Source: CAZKUR01 sp964556005 | GTDB taxonomy: Bacteria > Bacteroidota > Ignavibacteria > Ignavibacteriales > Ignavibacteriaceae | Direction: 5' to 3' | Length of the DNA stretch: 8,035 nt | Assembly: GCA_964556005.1 (NCBI GenBank) | Contig: CAZKUR010000130.1 | Location: 1 to 8,035 of the forward strand | In this document: piece by piece, positions 1 to 6,035 of the stretch | How positions within the stretch are numbered: position 1 is the first letter of the stretch | Layout: each line of letters starts with the position of its first letter | The notes under the pieces: model-generated | The model's database searches: none | Seen by the model: the letters and a program-made list of their open reading frames with translations, nothing else | Told to the model about the DNA's origin: nothing | Made by a program: the position numbers and the translations under genes

Positions 1-929
1 GGACTAATAGAAATACCGGTACTGCCGTTGGGTGGTGATAAAAGTGTTGGCGGCTGTGGAATTGCTTGAATAGTTGTAAAGTGCCATACATTAGACCAAT
101 CACTTGTACCTCCACCGTTTGTAGCATTGACTCTCCAATAATAAGTGATTCCGTTATTTAAGCCATTTACTTGTTTTGAAGTAGATGTTACTCCAGTTTG
201 ATCATAAATTATATTTGTAAAGCCTGAATTGGTAGCGACCTGAAGTTCATATGAATCTGCCCCTGTGGATGCATTCCAGCTAAAGGTCGTTGGGTTAGTT
301 GGTATATTTGTAGCTCCATTTGATGGAGAAATAAGCGTTGGTGGGTTAGGAACAGGTAATTGATAAATAACTTCTAATTTTGGTATTGTACTACTTCCAT
401 TTTCCCTAGCATAGAAAATTGCTCCAGTACCATCGGTTTCTGTCCAAACTTGAAAACCATTATTAATATATCCTCCTGAATGCCAGGCTTGTGCAAACTC
501 TGTGACATCATACGCGCTGTAAGAATTTGGTGGACCTAAATTAAAATATTTATATGCTGGTGGAGTAGTTGGAGGAGGCATGTTATTCCAGGTAACTGTA
601 GTTTCACCCCAGGAGGGGAGATCTAACCGGGCAAACCGAAGAGTAATATTGCTTAAGTCATCAAATCTATAAAGGAGAAGATATGCATGCAAAATAGTTG
701 CATTTGGAGGTATCGATGATAAGTTAAAATAAATAAGGCTAATTTCATCAGTTCCGCTATTATGCTCTGCAACAAGATAATTATTATTCTGGTTAGTATT
801 TGGTTGTTGCGACCACGTATAACAATCTTTTGTAGTATTAATGTAAATTGTACTGGTTTGAGCAATTATATTGTACGTAGAAAAGACAAATAAAATTATA
901 ATTAAAAATATATTGTACAATTTTTTCAT
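1..929 (-). CDS. Secreted DNRLRE-domain / fibronectin type III protein, N-terminal part
   Basis: Open from ATG at 929 to the left edge (309 complete codons, C-terminus missing). Residues 1-24 form a signal peptide (MKKLYNIF, then a hydrophobic core, with likely cleavage near IIAQT). Residues about 26-189 match the DNRLRE/CBM96-type beta-sandwich by pattern: LIYFNLSSIPPNATILHAYLLLY, then WGETTVTWNNMP, DVTEFAQAW, NNGFQVW and a closing PKLEVIY. Residues about 193-287 are an FN3 domain (PPTLISPSNGATNIP ... SYELQVAT ... YYWRVNAT ... WHFTT), and a second begins at 291 (PPTLLSPPNGSTG). The start is supported by AAGGAGAG (935-942), seven bases upstream. Families of this kind are exported, often as cell-surface or adhesive proteins or cell-wall/polysaccharide binders; no catalytic domain is visible in the part present. 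Type IX secretion would be inferred only if a C-terminal sorting domain exists beyond the edge. Confidence 0.85.
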   Translation of the reverse strand, partial: MKKLYNIFLIIILFVFSTYNIIAQTSTIYINTTKDCYTWSQQPNTNQNNNYLVAEHNSGTDEISLIYFNLSSIPPNATILHAYLLLYRFDDLSNITLRFARLDLPSWGETTVTWNNMPPPTTPPAYKYFNLGPPNSYSAYDVTEFAQAWHSGGYINNGFQVWTETDGTGAIFYARENGSSTIPKLEVIYQLPVPNPPTLISPSNGATNIPTNPTTFSWNASTGADSYELQVATNSGFTNIIYDQTGVTSTSKQVNGLNNGITYYWRVNATNGGGTSDWSNVWHFTTIQAIPQPPTLLSPPNGSTGISIS

Positions 930-951
930 TACAGCTCTCCTTTTAGTTTTA

Positions 952-978
952 CAAAATATTTTTTTAACTTTTTTTCAA
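952..978 (-). promoter_or_regulatory. Possible promoter for the secreted FN3 protein
   Basis: On the minus strand TTG (978-976) and TATTTTG (958-952) are 17 bases apart, 23 bases ahead of the ATG. This resembles, but does not exactly match, the Bacteroidota promoter pattern TTTG / TAnnTTTG. The surroundings are almost all A/T, so chance is a real alternative. Confidence 0.25.
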
Positions 979-1019
979 TTCGATGATTTATATTTATCAT
1001 TAAATTTTGCCTTTGTTTT

Positions 1020-1289
1020 TCACAGCGACCGGATTCCTTTATAAGCTTTCGAAAATATTTTCTGAACGAATAAACTTATCAATGCACCATAAATTCCCGG
1101 GCCTGCACCATACGCTAAAAATTCATTCACTTCCGTCGATACATTTCGAGGTATAATCTTATAGAATGGAAAAATTATATTGGCAGCCGCCTCAATCACT
1201 CCGCATAAAATAGCGACTACAATCCAGAGAACAAATCTTAATAATAACGGAACATTTCTTTTGTCTCTTTCTGCTATAATATCTGACAT
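1020..1289 (-). CDS. Small two-helix membrane protein, unknown function
   Basis: 89 residues. A charged N-terminus (SDIIAERDKR) is followed by a hydrophobic segment at about 15-36 (LLLRFVLWIVVAILCGVIEAA), a polar linker (KIIPRNVSTEVNE), a second segment at about 57-78 (FLAYGAGPGIYGALISLFV) and a basic tail (KIFSKAYKGIRSL). Both helices look like genuine inner-membrane segments. The start has a good ribosome binding site, GAAGGAAG at 1295-1302. I do not recognise the family. It is separated from its neighbours by 90 bp downstream and about 350 bp upstream, so it is probably transcribed alone. A two-dyad module lies 126-177 bases before its start, at nearly the same distance as a similar module before the HEPN gene, which may mean shared regulation (inference). 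Confidence 0.65.
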   Translation of the reverse strand: MSDIIAERDKRNVPLLLRFVLWIVVAILCGVIEAAANIIFPFYKIIPRNVSTEVNEFLAYGAGPGIYGALISLFVQKIFSKAYKGIRSL

Positions 1290-1414
1290 ATCCGCTTCCT
1301 TCTAAGATTTATAATGTTTTAGATTTAAACTTGGTTACTTTAAATAAATTGCTAAATAGTACTCGAAGTTTATAAACTTTTGCTGTATAATTTATTTTTT
1401 ATTAGATAATATTG

Positions 1415-1466
1415 AATACTCATCATTGAGTATTTTATAGAAAAGAATTGAGTATTTTTATACTCA
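1415..1466. repeat. Two-dyad module, left copy
   Basis: Two inverted repeats share one half-site. The first (1415-1434) is AATACTCA-TCAT-TGAGTATT with 8-base arms. The second (1449-1466) is TGAGTAT-TTTT-ATACTCA with 7-base arms. They are 14 bases apart. A diverged copy with the same layout is at 2440-2490. They could be operators for one regulator or repeats left by insertion. Neither is followed by a clear T-run, so a terminator role is less likely. Confidence 0.65.
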
Positions 1467-1638
1467 CTTAAACGGTTTGGGGATTGTTCGGGGAAACTTC
1501 TTTAATCTCAACCTTCAAAGGTGAGTCTAGCTAAAAGCGAAAGTAAAATGAGATAACACCGATGAACAGAGTTATGCATAGCCGTTGCAATGTAAAAAAC
1601 TCTAAGTTCCTTTTAATAAATAACATTATAAAAAGCCG
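1467..1638. other. Gap downstream of MNT gene with possible gene remnants
   Basis: No complete gene is seen. Two short minus-strand stretches read like protein. Codons at about 1530-1471 give LDSPLKVEIKEVSPNNPQTV and stop at 1468-1470. A 32-codon ORF is rich in hydrophobic residues (MLFIKRNLEFFTLQRLCITL...) and lies at about 1530-1630. A small stem with one bulge (1507-1525, CTCA-CCT paired with AGG-TGAG) could be a weak terminator for the HEPN/MNT transcript, but it lacks a T-run. These may be decayed coding sequence; the evidence is thin. Confidence 0.25.
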
Positions 1639-1950
1639 CTAAGCAATAACTAAGCTTTCATTCTCAATTTCTTTTATAAAATCATCCCCCGATAAGTAAT
1701 AGCTGGTTGGATACGGATGAACCTCGATGATAGGGAATTTAATATTTGCTTTCGCAAACATCCTGATATTATCAAAAATATTATCCGTAAACTGATCTGA
1801 TATAACAAGTAAATCAATATCCGAAGATTCGTGAATATCACCCTTGGCAAAAGAACCAAAAAGAAGAACTTTATAAAAGTTTAACCCGTTAAGTCTGCAT
1901 TCATTTACAAAAGAACGAGCGATATTTATTGCAGTTTCTTTGCTAACCAT
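1639..1950 (-). CDS. MNT-type nucleotidyltransferase (antitoxin partner of HEPN protein)
   Basis: 103 residues, the usual size for a minimal nucleotidyltransferase (NTP_transf_2 fold). The active-site signature is clear: VLLFGSFAKGD at 29-38 (G32, S33), then SSDIDLLV with the metal-binding pair D44 and D46. E76 in the strand IIEVHPY is the likely third acidic ligand. The gene lies downstream of the HEPN gene and overlaps its end by 25 bp, so the two are probably translationally coupled. GAGG sits only about three bases before the ATG, giving a tight site. In characterised HEPN/MNT modules the MNT protein neutralises the HEPN RNase, in some cases by adding AMP to it. That role is inferred from family and pairing here. 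Confidence 0.88.
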   Translation of the reverse strand: MVSKETAINIARSFVNECRLNGLNFYKVLLFGSFAKGDIHESSDIDLLVISDQFTDNIFDNIRMFAKANIKFPIIEVHPYPTSYYLSGDDFIKEIENESLVIA

Positions 1951-2321
1951 TTCCTCATCTCATTGGTTTTATTAATTATTTCCTTTGTAAAATTCTCATC
2001 GCACAGCGAACGGATTTTAGTTATATATTCAGGGTACCTGCCTTCCAATTGAAACCGGTTCAATGTAAGCAGAAATTCACTTTGCTGATCGGTTAATTTA
2101 ACGGGGGTTTGGGAAAGGATAAAAATTAAATTATGAGTTTTGGGCTGAATGTTCTTTTCATTATTCTTTACCCATACTGCTTTGCAATACTTCTCAATAA
2201 CCGGATGTGCAAAAAATAAAGCTTGCAAATATTTTCTTCCGTTTAATAATGTGTTAACTGCTTCCCAGTCATCATTCGCCTGCTCTAACCAGTAATTGAT
2301 ATGCTCTTCTTTTGTTTTCAT
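1926..2321 (-). CDS. HEPN domain protein (partner of MNT nucleotidyltransferase)
   Basis: 131 residues spanning the whole HEPN domain (PF05168 type): helix 1 YWLEQANDDWEAVNTLLNGRKYLQALFFAHPVIEKYCKAVW in pieces from 10 to 50, THNL at 62-65, and RYPEY at 95-99. These are hallmarks of the HEPN group that travels with MNT proteins. The classical RNase motif R-x4-6-H is not seen anywhere, so RNA cleavage should not be assumed. It is first in the operon and overlaps the MNT gene by 25 bp. There is no good Shine-Dalgarno site ahead of the ATG, which is common in Bacteroidota. A match to TAnnTTTG lies 30 bases upstream. The pair most likely acts as a toxin-antitoxin or stress module; substrate unknown. 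Confidence 0.87.
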   Translation of the reverse strand: MKTKEEHINYWLEQANDDWEAVNTLLNGRKYLQALFFAHPVIEKYCKAVWVKNNEKNIQPKTHNLIFILSQTPVKLTDQQSEFLLTLNRFQLEGRYPEYITKIRSLCDENFTKEIINKTNEMRKWLAKKLQ

Positions 2322-2350
2322 TTATCTTAATGTCAAGAATTTATAGAATG

Positions 2351-2358
2351 CAAAATTA
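2351..2358 (-). promoter_or_regulatory. Possible -7 promoter element of the HEPN/MNT operon
   Basis: The minus strand reads TAATTTTG, an exact fit to the Bacteroidota -7 consensus TAnnTTTG, 30 bases before the HEPN ATG. No TTG is found at the expected -33 distance, so support is weak. Confidence 0.25.
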
Positions 2359-2439
2359 TTTTCTGAAGAAATAATTTTAACTTTTTTTTGTAAAGCTATA
2401 GTTTTGTAATATCAACTGCAAATAAAGTCGTTTAATTTT

Positions 2440-2490
2440 AACACTCGTCAATCAGCATTTTTCAAAAAACAATGAGTATTTTTATACTCA
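2440..2490. repeat. Two-dyad module, right copy
   Basis: The second dyad (2473-2490) is identical over 18 bases to 1449-1466: TGAGTAT-TTTT-ATACTCA. The first (2440-2459, AACACTCGTCAATCAGCATT) matches 15 of 20 bases of the left module's first dyad, but its symmetry has decayed. Spacing between the dyads is 13 bases, against 14 in the left copy. It lies 119-169 bases upstream of the HEPN start and about 75 bases past the stop of the DUF5615 gene. Confidence 0.6.
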
Positions 2491-2562
2491 ATAAGATTGA
2501 TAGGAGAAGTTTTTTAGCCTAAATTTTTAATCGGCAATTTTCATGTTGATTAATTTTCAGAA

Positions 2563-2925
2563 CTAAGCTTTTCTAATTCTAATTCTTCCCGGCTCAACAA
2601 TAGCTAATTTTCCGGGCAGCTCTGAAATCAGCTTTTCATTTTTTAAGAACTCTTCAATCAAGTTCAGAATATACGCGGCTGTAGAATTTTTAGGTATGTT
2701 CAGAACTACTAATCCGGCATATTGTGCCGGTGAATAATTTCGTATATCTGAAAAATCATAATCGCCGGTTACTATACATAAAGCTTTCTTTTGAGCATAA
2801 TAGGCAATTTGAAAATCTTTAGCGCCTCTTAGCTCAGTATCACGAACATCGATTGCTTCATGCCCGTAACGCTGCAATAGACCGGAAACAGTACGCGGCA
2901 GATCTTCATCGATTAAGAAGCGCAT
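2563..2925 (-). CDS. DUF5615 PIN-like protein, putative toxin
   Basis: 120 residues, full length for the DUF5615 (Mut7-C-related PIN-like) family. The N-terminus MRFLIDEDLPRTVSGLLQRYGHE carries acidic D6 and D8. Next come DVRDTELRGAKD (D29, D37), then VTGDYDFSDIRNY at 52-64 with D55, D57 and D60. This layout of acidic residues is that of PIN-fold nucleases, so RNA cleavage is the likely activity (inferred). It follows the DUF433 gene with an 8-bp gap and is clearly cotranscribed with it. The DUF433-DUF5615 order is a common toxin-antitoxin-like pair. The C-terminus ends in a basic stretch, GRIRIRKA. Confidence 0.88.
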   Translation of the reverse strand: MRFLIDEDLPRTVSGLLQRYGHEAIDVRDTELRGAKDFQIAYYAQKKALCIVTGDYDFSDIRNYSPAQYAGLVVLNIPKNSTAAYILNLIEEFLKNEKLISELPGKLAIVEPGRIRIRKA

Positions 2926-2933
2926 AGGAATCT

Positions 2934-3158
2934 TTATTTTTGAGGCAGTGGATGATACTCTTCCTCCTCAATTAATTGACTGGCAAACATTAAAGCAGCT
3001 CTAATGTCATCCCCGGATACCCCGTACTCTTGTATGATTTCTTCCGTTGTCATACCGCCGGCAAGTCCGCCTATAATGCGCACAACCGGAACTCTTGTTC
3101 CTTTAATTACAGGTTTGCCATGCTGAATTTCAGGATCAATAACTATTCGGTCATTCAT
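2934..3158 (-). CDS. DUF433 protein, putative antitoxin
   Basis: 74 residues, typical DUF433 length. The family signature is plain: IVIDPEIQHGKPVIKGTRVP at 5-24, then GGMTTEEIIQEYGVSGDDIRAAL, a helix-turn-helix-like segment at 34-56, and an acidic tail (EEEEYHP). DUF433 proteins are DNA-binding-like partners of PIN-type toxins and are annotated as VapB-like antitoxins. It is first in the two-gene operon with the DUF5615 gene. No strong ribosome binding site is seen. An earlier ATG (in GAATGGTAATAG) meets a stop after three codons, which fixes the start chosen here. Confidence 0.88.
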   Translation of the reverse strand: MNDRIVIDPEIQHGKPVIKGTRVPVVRIIGGLAGGMTTEEIIQEYGVSGDDIRAALMFASQLIEEEEYHPLPQK

Positions 3159-3244
3159 ACTATTACCATTCTTTTTGAATTTTTTATATACGTTCGTTTA
3201 AAAATAATTAAAATTTTTTGCAATGAAAACTAATTGCCGTTAAA

Positions 3245-3841
3245 TCATCGGAAGTTATTTATAAATGCCAGTAATTCACCGGTAGATTTTATACCTATCT
3301 TTACTAATATTTTCCGCCTGTGAGTATCTACCGTATGCCTGCTTATAAATAGCGTACCGGAAATTTCCAAGCTGGATTTTCCGTCAAGAAGTAATTTTAT
3401 AATTTCTATTTCCCGTTCAGTGAGCATGTACTTGGTTTTTAATTTTTCCGGGATTATTATTTCCATTTTTTCATTTTTTAATTCAATAAATCTTTCTATT
3501 GCTGCATTAAGGTCGTCAATGTCTACCGGCTTCAGCAGGAAATCAAATGCAGCGCTTCGAATAGCTTTTATTGCATATTGGTCGAAGCCCGTAACAAATA
3601 TAAAAGTCGGAAAAACATTTTTCTCTCTTATTTCATGTACAACATCAAATCCGTTTTTGCCGGGCATTTCAACATCTAAAAACACTATATCGGGAGTTAA
3701 TCGTACAACTTCTTTAATTCCTGTTTCAGGATTGTTTTCTTTAGTTAGTATAATGATTCCTGAAATTTTACTAACAAGGTTTTCCATCCTGTCACAAGAA
3801 TCTTTTTCATCGTCGATTATGATGCAGGTTATGTTTTTCAT
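3245..3841 (-). CDS. Response regulator, receiver plus LuxR-type HTH
   Basis: 198 residues. The receiver domain (about 3-120) has the acidic pocket D10, D11, E12, the phosphoacceptor D56 in IVFLDVEMPGKNG, T84 and K104 in FLLKPVD. The stretch FVTGFDQYAIKAIRSAAFDFLLKPVD is of the kind usually found in LytTR-family regulators. The output domain (140-195) is instead a LuxR/GerE helix-turn-helix: LTEREIEIIKLLLDGKSSLEIS, then ISRHTVDTHRRKILVKIG. It should bind DNA as a phosphorylation-dependent transcription regulator in the cytoplasm. Its likely partner is the LytS-type kinase at 4411, also on the minus strand and upstream, but a four-helix-bundle gene separates them. No clear Shine-Dalgarno site precedes the ATG. 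Confidence 0.92.
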   Translation of the reverse strand: MKNITCIIIDDEKDSCDRMENLVSKISGIIILTKENNPETGIKEVVRLTPDIVFLDVEMPGKNGFDVVHEIREKNVFPTFIFVTGFDQYAIKAIRSAAFDFLLKPVDIDDLNAAIERFIELKNEKMEIIIPEKLKTKYMLTEREIEIIKLLLDGKSSLEISGTLFISRHTVDTHRRKILVKIGIKSTGELLAFINNFR

Positions 3842-3868
3842 GTTTACTACTAATTAAATTGAATATTG

Positions 3869-3938
3869 AAAGTTGAACATTGAACATTGAATATTATGCA
3901 TTGGAATTTACAATATTCAATTTTCAACGTTCAATGTT
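3869..3938. repeat. ATTGAA-type hairpin repeat, left flank of the four-helix gene
   Basis: A long imperfect inverted repeat: arms 3869-3895 and 3912-3938 pair at 23 of 27 positions around a 16-base loop. Each arm is built of reiterated TTGAACATTGAA-like units. It lies between the response-regulator start and the stop of the four-helix-bundle gene. The same repeat family occurs at 4352-4415. Confidence 0.75.
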
Positions 3939-3964
3939 TTTTACGCCGTTTTAATAGTATATTT

Positions 3965-4327
3965 TTATTTGTTCTTTTTAGCTGTAGAAATACCTTTTGC
4001 AATAATTGCAATCAATTCTTCAGTTTCTTTAAAAATACCAGTCAACTTACTTACAGGTTTAATCATCTCTTTTCTGCGAATAATTTTTAAGGCTGTCCGG
4101 CATTCTTTTAACTCTTTGAGAACAACTCCCATCTTATGAATAAAATCATTCTTTGATTCAGCAGCCTGTGCTTCTCCATAATTAAAGGTTGGTGAATGAC
4201 ACGATTTTATTAATTGACCGGCAATATAATTACCGGCTCTTGCATTTGGAAGTGCTTCGACGACATCGATCATTCTGCAAGTGAATTCAACCAGACGATC
4301 TTCGAGGTCGAATTTTCTCTTCTCCAT
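3965..4327 (-). CDS. Four-helix-bundle protein, S23/IVP family
   Basis: 120 residues, normal for the family (TIGR02436 type). The family core is seen in LVEFTCRMIDVVEALPNARAG in part, YIAGQLIKSCHSPTFNYGEAQ around 34-54, and then DFIHKMGVVLKELKECRTALKII. All predicted segments are amphipathic helices. Relatives are encoded in intervening sequences of 23S rRNA genes, and the fold also matches the Avd accessory protein of diversity-generating retroelements; the biochemical role of stand-alone copies is unclear. AAGAGGA (4332-4338) is a well-placed ribosome binding site. The gene sits between a histidine kinase and its probable response regulator, with 83 bp and 123 bp gaps filled by hairpin repeats, so it looks like an inserted cassette. 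Confidence 0.87.
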   Translation of the reverse strand: MEKRKFDLEDRLVEFTCRMIDVVEALPNARAGNYIAGQLIKSCHSPTFNYGEAQAAESKNDFIHKMGVVLKELKECRTALKIIRRKEMIKPVSKLTGIFKETEELIAIIAKGISTAKKNK

Positions 4328-4351
4328 GTTTTCCTCTTATTCTAATTAATT

Positions 4352-4415
4352 ATTGAAAATTGAACATTGGGAATTGATCATTGAACAACTAAATTCTCAA
4401 TATTCAATTCTCAAT
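4352..4415. repeat. ATTGAA-type hairpin repeat, right flank of the four-helix gene
   Basis: Arms 4352-4377 and 4390-4415 pair at 22 of 26 positions around a 12-base loop. The motif is ATTGAAAATTGAACATTG-like, related to the hairpin at 3869-3938. Its distal arm encodes the last codons and the stop of the kinase gene (GAG AAT TGA, 4419-4411). Confidence 0.75.
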
Positions 4416-5898
4416 TCTCATTTGAAATGTCAACAGGAACATTAATCGTTACTTCTGTTCCTAACGGATTTTCATTTTCAGCAACCAAATCTTTCACGGC
4501 ATAAGTTATTCTTACTTTCATAATATTATAATATAAATCCAAAATTTGATCGAGTATTTGCATCCCTTTACCGGTATTATTTATTTCAATATCTTTTGCT
4601 TTTTTTCTCCCGATTCCATTATCACTAATAGTTATTAAGTAATCTTTCGAATTAGATGCAATAGAGATAATTAATTTTCCGTTCCCTTCCAAATGCCTTA
4701 ATCCATGTTTAATTGCATTTTCAACAAAAGCATGAATCAGCATTTTAGGAATTTTAATATTCTTGTTTACATTTTCCTCTTCATTTATTTCATAACAAAA
4801 TTTATTTCCCGTCCTGAACTTTTCCAGGTCTAAATAATTTTTTACATAATCCAGCTCTTCTTCCAAAGTAGCAACAATTTTATCCGAATTTAAAATGGTT
4901 AACCGCAATAGCTTGCTGTATTTACCGAAAACATAATCGGCTTTTTCCCGGTCCTGTTTATAAAATAATGATCCGATCGAATTGATTATGCTAAGCGTAA
5001 AATGCGGATCTATTTGGTTCTTTATCGATTTAAGCTGAAGCTCGGCAATTTTTCTTTCCGATTTAAACTTTAATTCCGCTCTATGTTTTTGTGATTTTTC
5101 AATTAAAATTATTAGTAAAAGCACTATAAAATAAATACCTAAATAAAACGGGTACTTTAAATAATATAAATAGTTAAAGCCGTACTGCAGCGTTAATATT
5201 TCTTTATCGGAAGTCAAAACCAATTCACGTGGTTTACTGCCGTTTAATTTAATTGAGCATGTCTTAATGTAATTTGCTCCGTTCCAATTCACTTCTACAT
5301 AATTTGAAAAATCGTTTCTTGCTATAATTAATTTATTAAAGTCTTTATTCGTAAAGATTAACTCATCCTGCTTATCACCGTCAATATCTTCACTGTAAAA
5401 TTGCGAGCTGTATAATGAAGGAAAATTTGTTCTTCTTTCAACATTTAAAGAAGAATTAATTTTATCAACTTCACCAATCGTTTTAACAATGTAAAAATAA
5501 TTTGATTGCTCGTTATTTGAGATCAGGGAAGCATCGTTCCATTCCGGTGCAAATTTGAATTTATTTTCCCTAATTATTTCTAAATTAGAATCTAATAAAG
5601 CGAGTGTACTTGAATAATTTTTTAACCCGACATAAAGATTTAAATAAACTAAATATTTTTCACCCTTTACATTAAGTGAAATTATATGCGATCTTGAAGG
5701 ATAAAAACCTATTTTAAAAGGTTTATATTTAAATGATAAATCACTGTTAAAATCCATTAGCCAGGCAAACCTATCCGAATACGGATCCTTAAAATTACTA
5801 TTCCCCCATGCGTTGCTGGCTGAGATCAAATTCAGTTCATTACCGGATGTGTCTGCTATCATTGAAGCAGCAATTGAGGCGTAGCTTTCACACGACAT
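4411..5898 (-). CDS. LytS-type sensor histidine kinase, C-terminal two thirds
   Basis: 495 residues from the first ATG, but coding clearly continues upstream in the same frame to 6045 (FDSNNDGIKELYFS is encoded at about 6009-5968), so 5898 is not the true start. Numbering from that ATG: an extracytoplasmic sensor part to about 245 with an FG-GAP-like Ca-site motif DIDGDKQDELIF at 171-182; a membrane helix at 250-266; a coiled-coil linker 267-290; a His_kinase (PF06580) box IKNQIDPHFTLSIINSI with H299; and a HATPase_c domain with N394 (FVENAIKHG), DNGIG at 426-430 and GKG at 443-445. It probably autophosphorylates and passes phosphate to the regulator at 3245. The upstream part is out of frame (see 6036-6525). 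The final codons lie in a repeat. Confidence 0.88.
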   Translation of the reverse strand: MSCESYASIAASMIADTSGNELNLISASNAWGNSNFKDPYSDRFAWLMDFNSDLSFKYKPFKIGFYPSRSHIISLNVKGEKYLVYLNLYVGLKNYSSTLALLDSNLEIIRENKFKFAPEWNDASLISNNEQSNYFYIVKTIGEVDKINSSLNVERRTNFPSLYSSQFYSEDIDGDKQDELIFTNKDFNKLIIARNDFSNYVEVNWNGANYIKTCSIKLNGSKPRELVLTSDKEILTLQYGFNYLYYLKYPFYLGIYFIVLLLIILIEKSQKHRAELKFKSERKIAELQLKSIKNQIDPHFTLSIINSIGSLFYKQDREKADYVFGKYSKLLRLTILNSDKIVATLEEELDYVKNYLDLEKFRTGNKFCYEINEEENVNKNIKIPKMLIHAFVENAIKHGLRHLEGNGKLIISIASNSKDYLITISDNGIGRKKAKDIEINNTGKGMQILDQILDLYYNIMKVRITYAVKDLVAENENPLGTEVTINVPVDISNEN

Positions 5899-6035
5899 GG
5901 TAATTGAATCTGTAACCGGATCGTATTTAAAAACTTTTCTTGGTTGTTTTGAATAGCTTGCTTTGGTTGAAAAGTATAATTCTTTTATTCCGTCATTATT
6001 TGAATCGAAGATGATATTCGGGTATATAGCACGTT

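Noticed and set aside
653..865. 70-codon minus-strand ORF
   Set aside because: Overlaps the DNRLRE-encoding frame, which has a signal peptide, strong ribosome binding site and domain pattern.
1674..1859. 61-codon minus-strand ORF
   Set aside because: Inside the MNT gene in another frame; the MNT frame carries the GS...DxD signature.
2322..2345. TTGACA at 2332-2337 (minus strand) as a -35 box
   Set aside because: It lies only about ten bases before the HEPN ATG, leaving no room for a -10 element and start site.
3030..3233. 67-codon plus-strand ORF
   Set aside because: Antisense to the DUF433 gene with no ribosome binding site or recognisable pattern.
3420..3857. 145-codon plus-strand ORF
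   Set aside because: Antisense to the response regulator; serine/phenylalanine-rich composition is typical of a shadow frame.
3887..4090. 67-codon plus-strand ORF
   Set aside because: Composed of the hairpin repeat and antisense of the four-helix gene; Phe/Asn-rich low-complexity reading.
3858..4420. CRISPR array from the repeated ATTGAAC units
   Set aside because: Units are short, imperfect and arranged as two hairpins with no regular spacers.
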